Source of the DNA: Clostridia bacterium
Lineage (GTDB): Bacteria > Bacillota > Clostridia > Oscillospirales > CAG-272
Assembly (NCBI GenBank): GCA_017453365.1
Contig: JAFTKH010000009.1
Coordinates: forward strand, 1-46,192
Direction of reading: 5' to 3'
Length of the DNA stretch: 46,192 nt
Below the pieces are notes generated by a model that was given only the letters and a program-made list of their open reading frames with translations, was not told the DNA's origin and ran no database searches. The position numbers were made by a program, and so were the translations under genes. This document shows, piece by piece, positions 16,384 to 24,422 of this stretch. The stretch's first letter is position 1. Every line of letters begins with the position of its first letter.

Positions 16384-17535
16384 ATGGACTTCAAGGGATA
16401 TTTACAGAACGATGTTCTCGATTTCTGGCTTCGACGTGCTATTGACGAGGAAGAGGGTGGCATTTTCACCTGCCTTGACCGTAAGGGAGAGGTCTACGGG
16501 ACGGAGAAAAGCGTATGGTTTCAAGGACGTGCACTCTATACCTTCTCGAAGGCGTACAACGTAATAGATAAAAACGACAAATATCTTCGCGCGGCAAAGA
16601 AAATATACGATTTTCTGCCGAAATGTACAGACAGTGACGGAAGAATGTTCTTCACCGTTACGAGACTTGGGGAACCGATACAGAAGAGGCGCTATTATTT
16701 CAGCGAGACCTTCGCTGCTATAGGCTGCGCTGAATATTACCGCGCGACGGGCAATGCGGAGGCGCTCGCGCGTGCCGAGCGATATTTCGAGGTCGCAAGG
16801 TCATGCTTCGAAGACCCGTCGCGAAATACGCCGAAATACTACACGAGAGCCAAGGCGCTCTCGCCGGTTATGATTATGCTATCGACGGCGAGGACCATGG
16901 CGGCGTGCTCGCCCGAGCCCGTAAAATACGAGGCATTTGCAAAATCCTGCCTTAACGAGATTCTTCACGGAGGTTACATATCGGACGAGGTCTCGGCAAT
17001 GCTCGAGAGCGTATCGTCAGATGGCGAGTTTGTAAATACTCCGAGCGGACGCACGGTCAATCCGGGACATTCACTCGAGGCAGCGTGGTTTATTATGGTA
17101 GAGGGTCTGCTTGGTAACAACAGCGAGGCGCTCTCCGCCGCGAAGAAAATAATAGATATGACGATGCCGCTCGGCCTCGATAGGAAGCACGGTGGAATTA
17201 TAGCGTTTACCGACGCGCTCGGCAAGCCTGCGACAGCCCTCGAGTGGGATATGAAGCTATGGTGGCCGCAGAACGAGGCAATTATCGCGAACCGAATGGC
17301 ATACGAGATATTCGGTGAAGAAAAATACAGGGAGCAATACGAGTCACTGCTCGACTACGCCTTCGCAAACTTTGCAGACCGCGAACACGGGGAGTGGTAT
17401 GGCTATCTGCATTACGATAACACCCCGTCATCGGAGCTTAAGGGCAATATTTTCAAAGGGCCGTTTCATCTTCCGAGAATGCTTATGCTACTGCAATTGA
17501 CGGACAAGGGCAGAATGCTCGATTTCTTTAGATAA
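16384..17535 (+). CDS. AGE-family epimerase/isomerase
   Basis: A 383-residue (alpha/alpha)6-barrel enzyme related to N-acylglucosamine 2-epimerase. Characteristic segments are EEEGGIFTCLDRKG at the N-terminus, KSVWFQGRALYTFSKAYN, RYYFSETFAAIGCAEYYRATG, VNPGHSLEAAWFIM (near residue 220) and LEWDMKLWWPQNEAI with the catalytic-type His/Trp set. Members interconvert N-acetylglucosamine and N-acetylmannosamine, mannose and glucose, or oligosaccharide ends; the substrate here is not readable. GAAGGAG lies before the ATG. With an acetylesterase-like gene 42 bases downstream, sialic-acid-type or acetylated-sugar metabolism is a reasonable guess. Confidence 0.88.
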   Translation: MDFKGYLQNDVLDFWLRRAIDEEEGGIFTCLDRKGEVYGTEKSVWFQGRALYTFSKAYNVIDKNDKYLRAAKKIYDFLPKCTDSDGRMFFTVTRLGEPIQKRRYYFSETFAAIGCAEYYRATGNAEALARAERYFEVARSCFEDPSRNTPKYYTRAKALSPVMIMLSTARTMAACSPEPVKYEAFAKSCLNEILHGGYISDEVSAMLESVSSDGEFVNTPSGRTVNPGHSLEAAWFIMVEGLLGNNSEALSAAKKIIDMTMPLGLDRKHGGIIAFTDALGKPATALEWDMKLWWPQNEAIIANRMAYEIFGEEKYREQYESLLDYAFANFADREHGEWYGYLHYDNTPSSELKGNIFKGPFHLPRMLMLLQLTDKGRMLDFFR

Positions 17536-17577
17536 CCTGTTTTTACACAAAAAGAGAAAGTCAAGGACATAGCTAAA

Positions 17578-18312
17578 GTGAAAGCGTTTTTAATGATAGG
17601 GCAGTCGAATATGGCGGGACGGGGTGACCTGTGCGACGTTGAGCCTATAAAAAATCCACACTGCTATATGTTAAGAATGGGTAGGTGGATAGAAATGAGT
17701 GAGCCCGTAAATCCCGATAGGCCTGTTACAGTCAACGGACGCGGCGGCAGCGGCATATCCCTCGCTGCAAGGTTTGCGGACGAATATGCGAAAAAATACG
17801 GCGAGGACGTCGGGCTCATCCCCGCTGCATACGGCGGCACGTCACTCTCTGACTGGCAGCCCGGAGGTATCCTTTTCGACCACGCAGTTGCAATTTCTAA
17901 AATAGCACAAAGAAGCTCTCGAATAATCGGTATACTCTGGCATCAAGGAGAATATGATGCAAACCTGATGAAAAACGTATCGACGTACCGTGAAAGATTT
18001 ATCAATATGACAGACGCGCTTTTTCACGAGTTGGAGCTCGCAGAAGATACACCGATAATAATCGGTGGCGTGGGTGATTTTCTCGACACCTACACGCCAC
18101 TTTCTCTCCCGCTTGGAAGGGAGCTAAACCGTGAGCTCCAAGGAATAAGACAATACAGACCGAACGTCGCATTCGCGAGTGCTGAGGGATTGACGTGCAA
18201 GAACGATAATATACATTTCGACTCGGTCTCTCTACGCATATTTGGTAAACGATACTTTACAGAATACGAGAAACTTATAGAAAAAAAGAAAGCAAACTCG
18301 TCGTCAGAATAA
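17578..18312 (+). CDS. SGNH-type carbohydrate esterase, sialate O-acetylesterase family
   Basis: A 244-residue esterase of the SASA/DUF303 group. It begins AFLMIGQSNMAGRG, block I with the nucleophile Ser; IPAAYGGTSLSDWQPG and LWHQGEYDA follow. The C-terminal NIHFDSVSLRIFGKRY supplies the Asp-x-x-His pair. No signal peptide is present, so it would act on intracellular acetylated sugars. The start is GTG at 17578 with AAGGA upstream. It ends the plus-strand run (reductase, DUF1893, epimerase, esterase) and is followed by a strong terminator. Its likely role is deacetylation of imported plant or mucin sugars; the specific sugar is unknown. Confidence 0.85.
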   Translation: MKAFLMIGQSNMAGRGDLCDVEPIKNPHCYMLRMGRWIEMSEPVNPDRPVTVNGRGGSGISLAARFADEYAKKYGEDVGLIPAAYGGTSLSDWQPGGILFDHAVAISKIAQRSSRIIGILWHQGEYDANLMKNVSTYRERFINMTDALFHELELAEDTPIIIGGVGDFLDTYTPLSLPLGRELNRELQGIRQYRPNVAFASAEGLTCKNDNIHFDSVSLRIFGKRYFTEYEKLIEKKKANSSSE

Positions 18313-18353
18313 GCCAAAAAAATTTAACACGGCTCGGCACTAATCAAAAAAAA

Positions 18354-18386
18354 GACTGACCAAAAGAACATCGGTCAGTCTTTTTC
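18354..18386. terminator. Bidirectional terminator between convergent operons
   Basis: GACTGACC (18354-18361) pairs with GGTCAGTC (18373-18380), with A-run before and T-run after; serves both the esterase gene and the GH88 gene. Confidence 0.9.
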
Positions 18387-18408
18387 TTATACTTTATTGG
18401 AATAAAGC

Positions 18409-19590
18409 TTACCACGCAAGGAAGTCAGAGCCGAGGAGCTTCAATAATGCCTCAACAAAATAATACTCTGCGTAGATTATCGGAATATGAACGCCCGCCT
18501 GCTTCTCATCATACACACCGGGTACGGGATAGCGTACAGAGCCGTGACTTATCATTACGTCGGTTTCGGGGTCGAAATCTCCGAAGCGCTCCGACACTGC
18601 CTTCATCATATTTATTGCGGCATTAGCATACATTCCGCCTTCATTTTCGGGTAAAGCCTTCGCGAGCTCGAGCATACCGCACGCGGCGCACATAGCCGAC
18701 GTCGTATCATAGTATACGGGAGTCGAGGGTGCACGAAAATCTATTCTCGGAATCCAGTCGTCGCAAACGTTCGCGATAAAATAATTCGCAACACGCTTCG
18801 CAGCGTCAAGATATCTCTTCTCTCCCGTATGGATATAGGAAAGCGCAAAGCCGTAGACAGCCCACGACTGCCCGCGCGACCATGACGAATCGGGGGCTAT
18901 TCCCTGTCCGCCTATACACTCAACGCACTCGCCCGTTTCTCTATCGTGCTCGATTATATGATTAACCGAACCGTCAGGCCGGATATGCTGCTCAAGGGTC
19001 ATATCAGCGTGAGCCATAGCCACCTGTTTGAATCTGTCGTCACCTATGTAATCACTCGCCCAATAGAGGAGAGGAAGGTTCATCATACAGTCGATTATAG
19101 ACCAGTCTTTTACAGGTCGCTGCGCCCAACCCTTAGATGAGTTGTCATTCCACGCGCGGATAAAGTTGCCCGAGAGCACGTAGCGAGACATAAGAGCGGA
19201 TGCGGCGAAAAGATTTCTTCTCTTCGAGCTCTCATCACCCGTAATTCTGTAAAGAGCACCCGAGAGAATATGCCACATAAAGCCTACGTCGTGATAGAGC
19301 GCCTCATAGTTCGCAAGGGCTACGTCAAGAAGCTCCTCGCTTCTCTTCGCAGTGAGGAGATAGTCCTCATTCTTCGTATATTCATACATAAGAACGTTCA
19401 TACCGCCAAAAAATCCGCTGGTCCAAGCGAGTGGGTTTATAGATTTATGCGTAACTCCGTCCTCCCCAACACCGTCAACCAGCTTATCACGAGAGCGCAC
19501 GGCGACCCTAGAGAGCTTCTTATCAACCTTTTTGAAGGTTTCTTCTATCCAAGCCCTATTTTCTTTCAAAAGCTCTTTGTAATTTTTCAT
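18409..19590 (-). CDS. GH88 unsaturated glucuronyl/galacturonyl hydrolase
   Basis: A 393-residue (alpha/alpha)6 hydrolase that removes the 4,5-unsaturated uronic acid left by polysaccharide lyases. The two aspartates of the family are visible as Asp101 (ALYHDVGFMWH) and Asp167 (WSIIDCMMNLPLLYWA); the SSWSRGQSWAVYGFAL and YYDTTSAMCAACG segments are also typical. I chose ATG 19590, which has AAGGA five bases upstream, rather than the longer frame from 19632 that starts inside a hairpin. No signal peptide, so it acts in the cytoplasm on imported unsaturated oligosaccharides. It lies downstream of kduD- and kduI-type genes, matching the next two steps of the same pathway. Confidence 0.92.
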   Translation of the reverse strand: MKNYKELLKENRAWIEETFKKVDKKLSRVAVRSRDKLVDGVGEDGVTHKSINPLAWTSGFFGGMNVLMYEYTKNEDYLLTAKRSEELLDVALANYEALYHDVGFMWHILSGALYRITGDESSKRRNLFAASALMSRYVLSGNFIRAWNDNSSKGWAQRPVKDWSIIDCMMNLPLLYWASDYIGDDRFKQVAMAHADMTLEQHIRPDGSVNHIIEHDRETGECVECIGGQGIAPDSSWSRGQSWAVYGFALSYIHTGEKRYLDAAKRVANYFIANVCDDWIPRIDFRAPSTPVYYDTTSAMCAACGMLELAKALPENEGGMYANAAINMMKAVSERFGDFDPETDVMISHGSVRYPVPGVYDEKQAGVHIPIIYAEYYFVEALLKLLGSDFLAW

Positions 19591-19610
19591 ATTTTTCCTT
19601 CTCACAGCTT

Positions 19611-19655
19611 GCGGCAAAATATGAATTTTCAAAGATAAAATCCTTATTTTGCCGC
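19611..19655. promoter_or_regulatory. Intercistronic hairpin between KduD-like and GH88 genes
   Basis: GCGGCAAAATA (19611-19621) pairs perfectly with TATTTTGCCGC (19645-19655). A T-run lies on the plus-strand side, where no gene needs it. In the operon's direction no T-run follows and the hairpin ends 21 bases before the GH88 start. It may stabilise or separate mRNA segments. The remaining ~125 bases to the KduD-like gene hold nothing I recognise. Confidence 0.5.
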
Positions 19656-19781
19656 GTTTTTTATTATTTTTCGGTTTAAAAGCAAAACAAATTTCTAGCG
19701 AAAAGCCCCATCCATCCGATGGCGCGATTACCTACGTCAAGCGATGGAAAGCGGTTCTTTACGAGAAAAACCACGAAGTAT

Positions 19782-20585
19782 TTAAGGCTGCTTACCGAAG
19801 TAAGCCTGTATACCTCCGTCAACGTACAGTATCTGTCCGTTTACGAAATCGCTCGCATCGGATGCGAGGAATACTGCAGGGCCTGCAAGATCCTCGGGAT
19901 CGCCCCAACGGCCTGCGGGAGTCTTCGTATCGGTTATAAAGCTGTCAAATGGATGCTTTGAACCGTCTGCCTGCGGCTCACGAAGCGGTGCGGTCTGGGG
20001 TGTTGCGATGTAACCCGGACCGATGCCGTTACACTGAATGTTGTACTGACCGTATTCAGATGCGATGTTTCTCGTCAGCATCTTAAGTCCGCCCTTTGCC
20101 GACGCATATGCGGAAACGGTCTCGCGGCCGAACTCACTCATCATTGAGCAGATGTTTATTATCTTACCCTTGCCCTTCTTTATCATAGAGGGAATAACTG
20201 CCTTCGACACGATAAAGGGAGCATTAAGGTCAACGTCGATGACCTGCCTGAACTCTGACGCCTTCATTTCTATCATAGGAATTCTCTTAATGATACCAGC
20301 ATTGTTAACGAGGATATCAACAACTCCTACCTCGCGCTCTATCTTCGCTATAAGCTCGTTCACTGCATCCTCGTCGGTAACGTCGCAGACGTAGCCCTTC
20401 GCATCAATGCCTGCCTCCTTATAGCTTGCAAGACCTCTGTCAACGAATTCCTGCTTCAAGTCATTGAACACTATCTTTGCACCTGCTTTAGCCATTCCCT
20501 TCGCGATAGCGAAGCCGATACCGTAGGATGCTCCTGTTACGAGAGCAACCTTGCCTTCAAGGCTGAAATTTTCAGTATTAGCCAT
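19782..20585 (-). CDS. kduD: KduD-like / gluconate 5-dehydrogenase SDR
   Basis: A 267-residue NAD(P)-dependent SDR. TGASYGIG (about residues 17-24), NNAGIIKRIPM, the catalytic Ser in INICSMMSEFG, and YASAKGG with Tyr and Lys are all in place; the C-terminus reads NGQILYVDGG. Close relatives are called gluconate 5-dehydrogenase or 2-dehydro-3-deoxy-D-gluconate 5-dehydrogenase (KduD). The gene upstream encodes KduI and the gene downstream GH88, so reduction of 3-deoxy-D-glycero-2,5-hexodiulosonate to KDG is the likely step (context inference). GGAG lies before the ATG. The gap to the kduI frame is 24 bases, so they share an mRNA. Confidence 0.85.
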   Translation of the reverse strand: MANTENFSLEGKVALVTGASYGIGFAIAKGMAKAGAKIVFNDLKQEFVDRGLASYKEAGIDAKGYVCDVTDEDAVNELIAKIEREVGVVDILVNNAGIIKRIPMIEMKASEFRQVIDVDLNAPFIVSKAVIPSMIKKGKGKIINICSMMSEFGRETVSAYASAKGGLKMLTRNIASEYGQYNIQCNGIGPGYIATPQTAPLREPQADGSKHPFDSFITDTKTPAGRWGDPEDLAGPAVFLASDASDFVNGQILYVDGGIQAYFGKQP

Positions 20586-20609
20586 TGTTTTTCTCCTTAT
20601 ATTGTTTAT

Positions 20610-22274
20610 TTATCTTAATTCCTTGGTTTCGATATGATCCATATCGGTGAACTCCTGATTTTCACCGCACATAGCCCAGATGAACGAGTAGTTTCTCGTT
20701 CCCACGCCCGAATGGATAGACCACGAGGGAGATATTACCGCCTCCTCGTTATGCATAATGATGTGTCTGGTTTCCTTCGGCTCACCCATCATATGGAACA
20801 CGGCGTCGTTTCTGTCCATATCAAGATAGAGATATACCTCCATACGCCTGTCGTGAGTATGACAGGGCATAGTGTTCCAGTTCGAGCCGACCTCGAGCTG
20901 TGTCAGGCCCATAGCGAGCTGACAGGATTGCATAACCTCGGGGTGTATGTACTGATTTATAACTCTCTTGTTACAGTCCTCCGCCGAGCCGCAGGGCACC
21001 TTCCGCGCCTTCGTAATATCTATCTTGACCGTTGGATAATCGGTATGAGCGGGGCACGAGGTCATATAGAATTTCGCGGGATTTTCGGGGTCCGTGCTCT
21101 TAAACACGAGCTCACGGTTACCACGGCCTACGTAGATACCGTCGCGCGGATTCATCTGATACTCTACGCCGTCGATAACTATTACGCCGGGGCCGCCGAT
21201 ATTAATACAGCCGAGCTCACGGCGCTCGAGGAAATACTCTGCCGCGAGCTCACGGCCTGCCTCGAGCTTAAGATTTGCGAACACGGGCATCATACCGATA
21301 ACTATAATTCTGTCGGTATGGCTGTACACCATTCTTATGTTATCCTTGGTAAAGAGGTTCGCTATATGAAACTCCTCTCTGAGTCTGTCTGTCGTATAAT
21401 ATTTCACGTCCTTGGCATTTGCCGCGTCTCTTACTTCCATTCCTTCCATCTCCTTTTTAATGTATTTACCGTAAACCTCTATTTGCGACAGCGCCGCAAA
21501 CGAGAGCGAACCGTCCTCGAGCCTCTGCTGCTTAAGACCGGTAAGCTTTACACGCTCGGTGGTCTTCGGCTCATCAAGCTTCACCGACTGCCCCTCCGCT
21601 GTGCCGCGAAGCTCGGTATGCACGCGTGTACCGTCCGAAAATTCGATATCCGCTTCCTTCCAATAGGTATCATGCGGAAAATCCGCTCTTAAAAAGAGCA
21701 CTATCTCCGACACCTCTACCTCCATACCGAAGCGTATCTCGAACTCCAGGTCCTCCCTCAATCCGCCTCCCCAGGAGTGGTAGGGATACACACCGTGATT
21801 GGAGTTATCGAGCACGCCGTCAATGGCGTTGCGCTCGAAGAAGCACGGATTTTCTCTCGTAACAAAATTAGCTACCGAATGAGGATAATATTTCGGCACG
21901 TTGTGCCTGTCGTGAGAGTTTAAGGATATGAGTCTCTCCCCATATATTTCATCAAATGACGGCTCACGGCAGATTATTCTGTGGTCATCGCCGCGAAATG
22001 CGTCAGGATGATAGCACGCGCGAAGCTCCATATCCATAGGTATTGCAAACTCAAACGTTCCGTCGGGAACGTACACTATAGACTCCGCCATAGTCGGGTC
22101 AAGCTTCAAAGAAACGAACTCGGAGTCAAGGAGTTCAATTCTGAACTTATCGCCGGGCTCGTACTCACCGGTTATATGCTCGTCGATATCTGCTCCGTAT
22201 GCTCGGAACTTGACCTCGCCGTTTTCGCGAAGCAGTTTTAGATTGATTATATCTATCCCTCCCCTTTTTTTCAT
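20610..22274 (-). CDS. kduI: Discoidin-like domain joined in frame to KduI (5-keto-4-deoxyuronate isomerase)
   Basis: One frame encodes two units. Residues about 10-275 resemble a normally separate Firmicutes protein with an F5/8-type (discoidin-like) carbohydrate-binding domain (ANFVTRENPCFFERNAIDG, YHSWGGG, FLRADFPHDTYWKEADIEF, ALSQIEVYGKY). From residue 279 the sequence is a complete KduI: it starts MEVRDAANAKDVKYYTTDRL and holds the zinc ligands in CHTHDRRMEVY plus a later His (WSIHSGVG). An internal ATG at 21440, with a full AAAGGAG nine bases upstream, would give a stand-alone 276-residue KduI, exactly the family length. The true 5' start is uncertain. ATGs at 22280/22274 lie at or before the predicted transcription start. 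A strong GGGGAGGG lies further in, followed by an in-frame ATC (22247) where homologues begin. Confidence 0.85.
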   Translation of the reverse strand: MKKRGGIDIINLKLLRENGEVKFRAYGADIDEHITGEYEPGDKFRIELLDSEFVSLKLDPTMAESIVYVPDGTFEFAIPMDMELRACYHPDAFRGDDHRIICREPSFDEIYGERLISLNSHDRHNVPKYYPHSVANFVTRENPCFFERNAIDGVLDNSNHGVYPYHSWGGGLREDLEFEIRFGMEVEVSEIVLFLRADFPHDTYWKEADIEFSDGTRVHTELRGTAEGQSVKLDEPKTTERVKLTGLKQQRLEDGSLSFAALSQIEVYGKYIKKEMEGMEVRDAANAKDVKYYTTDRLREEFHIANLFTKDNIRMVYSHTDRIIVIGMMPVFANLKLEAGRELAAEYFLERRELGCINIGGPGVIVIDGVEYQMNPRDGIYVGRGNRELVFKSTDPENPAKFYMTSCPAHTDYPTVKIDITKARKVPCGSAEDCNKRVINQYIHPEVMQSCQLAMGLTQLEVGSNWNTMPCHTHDRRMEVYLYLDMDRNDAVFHMMGEPKETRHIIMHNEEAVISPSWSIHSGVGTRNYSFIWAMCGENQEFTDMDHIETKELR

Positions 22275-22313
22275 TATCATTTCAATGATACCATATTTAA
22301 AATAATAAATCAA
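22275..22313 (-). promoter_or_regulatory. Promoter and palindromic operator of the uronate (kdu) operon
   Basis: TTGATT (22313-22308), a 17-base spacer and TATCAT (22290-22285) form a promoter. The perfect palindrome with arms TATCATT/AATGATA (22275-22290) covers the -10 box and the start region, the usual position for a repressor operator. The regulator is not identified. Confidence 0.65.
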
Positions 22314-22392
22314 TAGCCAAAGCGGCGAATTTTACAAAAAAAAGGAAGGGACAAACAATTTAGAATACTAATTGATAAATCACACTAAATAA

Positions 22393-22433
22393 AAATCAAC
22401 CGACAGAGAAGAGCTTGGTCTGTCGGTTGATTT
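22393..22433 (-). terminator. pfkA terminator
   Basis: A 15-bp perfect stem (AAATCAACCGACAGA with TCTGTCGGTTGATTT) followed, on the minus strand, by a T-rich tract. Confidence 0.9.
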
Positions 22434-22442
22434 ACAATATTT

Positions 22443-23564
22443 TTAGTCGCCGAAGCAGATACCCATAGCACGAGCTACGCCTACCAGCTCATGGTCGGGC
22501 TCAACATTCTTCGTTTTCTGTCCTATAACATCCTCAAGCGAAACGCTCGTTATGGTATCACCCTTAAGAGCTACCATTCTGCCGAACTCGCCGCGCATAG
22601 CCATCTCAACTGCCGCGTAGCCGTATCTCGACGAAAGGACCCTGTCATGAGCGGTGGGAGTACCGCCGCGCTGAATGTGGCCGAGTATAGTTGCGCGCGC
22701 CTCCGAGCCCACGAGAGTCTCGAGCTGGTCTGCAACCACTGCACCGACACCGCCAAGTCTTATGGGGTCGGGACTGTCCTCGCGCACCTTAAGGATAGTA
22801 GCCTCGCCGCCCTTCGGCTTCGCCGCCTCGGAAACAGCAACAATGGAGAACTCCTTCCCCGCTGCCTTATCAGCCTTTATCTTCTCTGCGACCTTGTTTA
22901 TATCGTACGGAATCTCGGGAATAAGTATAACGTCGGCAGCACCTGCGATACCTGCGTGAAGAGCCATCCAGCCGGCACCTCTTCCCATAATCTCAACTAC
23001 CATAATTCTGTGGTGCGACATACCCGTCGTGCGGACTCTGTCCAGACCGTCGGTAGCAACACCGATGGCGGTGTCGAAGCCAAAGGTATAATCGGTTCCG
23101 GCGAGGTCGTTGTCTATAGTTTTCGGAATACCTATGACCTTAACACCCTTACGCGAAAAATCTCTGCCGGAGGTAAGAGTACCGTCGCCGCCGAGAATAA
23201 AGAGTGCGTCAATGCCCTCACGCTTCAGGTTCTCAACGCCAACATCGGACTCGTCCTTATATATGAGCTTACCGTTCTCATCGCGCAAAAACTCTCCGTT
23301 TTCATTCTTCTGCGGATACTGAAACAGGTTGTCCTTATTAGAGCTGTAAAGCATAGTACCGCCCTTGGTGATTATCTCTCTTACGTCGTCGAGCCCAAGC
23401 TTGACAAAATCTGCATGATAGAGTCCGTGATAGCCGTGTCTGATACCGACAACTTCAAGACCGTATTTATTGATAGCGGTGTTGACAACCGCTCTGATAA
23501 CGGGGTTAAGACCGGGGCAATCGCCGCCGCCCGTCATTATGGCTATTTTTTTAATTTCTGCCAT
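22443..23564 (-). CDS. pfkA: 6-phosphofructokinase
   Basis: Glycolytic enzyme of 373 residues that phosphorylates fructose 6-phosphate. TGGGDCPGLNPVIRAVV is the phosphate-donor loop; ILGGDGTLTSG has Gly at the position that is Asp in PPi-dependent enzymes, which points to ATP as donor. PKTIDNDLAGTDYTFGFDTA holds the catalytic Asp and a Lys usual in the longer PFK subgroup; IMGRGAGWMAL and HIQRGGTPTAHDR bind fructose 6-phosphate. The start ATG 23564 has AAAGGAG nine bases upstream; the longer frame from 23639 begins in the promoter. The gene is single, with its own promoter and terminator. PPi use cannot be fully excluded from sequence. Confidence 0.93.
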   Translation of the reverse strand: MAEIKKIAIMTGGGDCPGLNPVIRAVVNTAINKYGLEVVGIRHGYHGLYHADFVKLGLDDVREIITKGGTMLYSSNKDNLFQYPQKNENGEFLRDENGKLIYKDESDVGVENLKREGIDALFILGGDGTLTSGRDFSRKGVKVIGIPKTIDNDLAGTDYTFGFDTAIGVATDGLDRVRTTGMSHHRIMVVEIMGRGAGWMALHAGIAGAADVILIPEIPYDINKVAEKIKADKAAGKEFSIVAVSEAAKPKGGEATILKVREDSPDPIRLGGVGAVVADQLETLVGSEARATILGHIQRGGTPTAHDRVLSSRYGYAAVEMAMRGEFGRMVALKGDTITSVSLEDVIGQKTKNVEPDHELVGVARAMGICFGD

Positions 23565-23610
23565 TTTCTGTATCTCCTTTATATGTACTAAATATTTTTC
23601 ACTACCCAAT

Positions 23611-23639
23611 ATAATACAACATTTTTCGACCTCTTGCAA
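23611..23639 (-). promoter_or_regulatory. pfkA promoter
   Basis: TTGCAA (23639-23634), exactly 17 bases, then TATTAT (23616-23611) on the minus strand, about 45 bases before the ATG. Confidence 0.85.
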
Positions 23640-23660
23640 TAGGTTTTATTTGGGTTTTAT

Positions 23661-23702
23661 AGAAAAAACGGACATTTTTTATAAAGACTGTCCGTTTTTT
23701 CT
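23661..23702 (-). terminator. Terminator of the valS-LRR-HAD operon
   Basis: AGAAAAAACGGACA and TGTCCGTTTTTTCT pair over 14 bp; T-runs make it functional leftward, about 60 bases past the HAD gene stop. Confidence 0.85.
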
Positions 23703-23765
23703 ATATAGGTTGTCAATATCGGTTTTCACGGGACGGAAAGTCCGGTTGCGCATCATCAAAAGGCA

Positions 23766-24422
23766 TCAGAAGAGAAGCTCGGACAGCTCCTCCGTACGCT
23801 TAAGGTAGTAATCGCAGTTCCCTCGCATAAAGCGCTCTATGCTCTCTACGTTATGCGCCCAGCCTGCCGCCGCAAAATGTGCGCCGCCGCCTCTGGCCAT
23901 ATCGTATCCGGGCTTTAGGTCGTCGACGACGAGTATCTCCTCGCCTGCGAGCGAGTATCTTTCCTTCAAGTCGTTGATGCACCAGGGTGAAGGCTTTCTC
24001 CTATCCCTCGGGATGTCCCAGCCGTAGATAATATCGGGAGCCGGCAAAGAGTTTTCTCTGTAGTCCCTCTCGATATACCGCGTAAGAGAATGTGACACGA
24101 CAGCAACGTAGCCGCCCCTCGCTCTGAAATCGGTTATTATTTCCCTCATTCCGGGATAGGCCTCGGGAACTATTTTTTCAACAAATTCTGCCCAATAATG
24201 CTCCTCCGCCGCCATCTCCTCATCGGTCATACCTATTTCGTCACGAAAAAGAGATATCACTCCGGGGTGAAAATTCTTCTCATAAAAGCTCTCTAGGGTA
24301 TAGTTCCCCACAAGGTGAGGATACTTATCCTCAAGATATTTTACAAAACACGGGTAATGTATCGTCGCCGTGCTGTTCACGACAGTATCGTCGTGGTCAA
24401 GTACCAAGCATTTATATTTCAT
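23766..24422 (-). CDS. HAD-superfamily hydrolase
   Basis: A 218-residue phosphatase-like protein. Motif I is LVLDHDDTVVNS (DxD with the nucleophile Asp), motif II is VVSHS, motif III Lys is in RRKPSPW, and motif IV is LVVDDLKPGYDMA. The cap is of the helical C1 type (residues about 20-85), as in phosphoglycolate or beta-phosphoglucomutase-like enzymes; the substrate is unknown. Its start overlaps the end of the LRR gene by 11 bases and it is the last gene behind valS. A house-cleaning or sugar-phosphate phosphatase role is possible but not shown. Confidence 0.88.
   Translation of the reverse strand: MKYKCLVLDHDDTVVNSTATIHYPCFVKYLEDKYPHLVGNYTLESFYEKNFHPGVISLFRDEIGMTDEEMAAEEHYWAEFVEKIVPEAYPGMREIITDFRARGGYVAVVSHSLTRYIERDYRENSLPAPDIIYGWDIPRDRRKPSPWCINDLKERYSLAGEEILVVDDLKPGYDMARGGGAHFAAAGWAHNVESIERFMRGNCDYYLKRTEELSELLF

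Noticed and set aside
19649-19961. Short plus-strand open frames after the 19611-19655 hairpin
   Set aside because: They run into the antisense of the KduD-like gene and have no start signal.
20634-21692. A long open frame antisense to the KduI region (about 352 codons)
   Set aside because: The sense strand encodes clear KduI and discoidin motifs; the antisense product has biased His/Arg composition typical of mirror frames.
22491-23591. A long open frame antisense to pfkA (about 366 codons)
   Set aside because: It is the mirror of a strongly conserved gene, has no ribosome-binding site, and the translation shows no protein-like domain.
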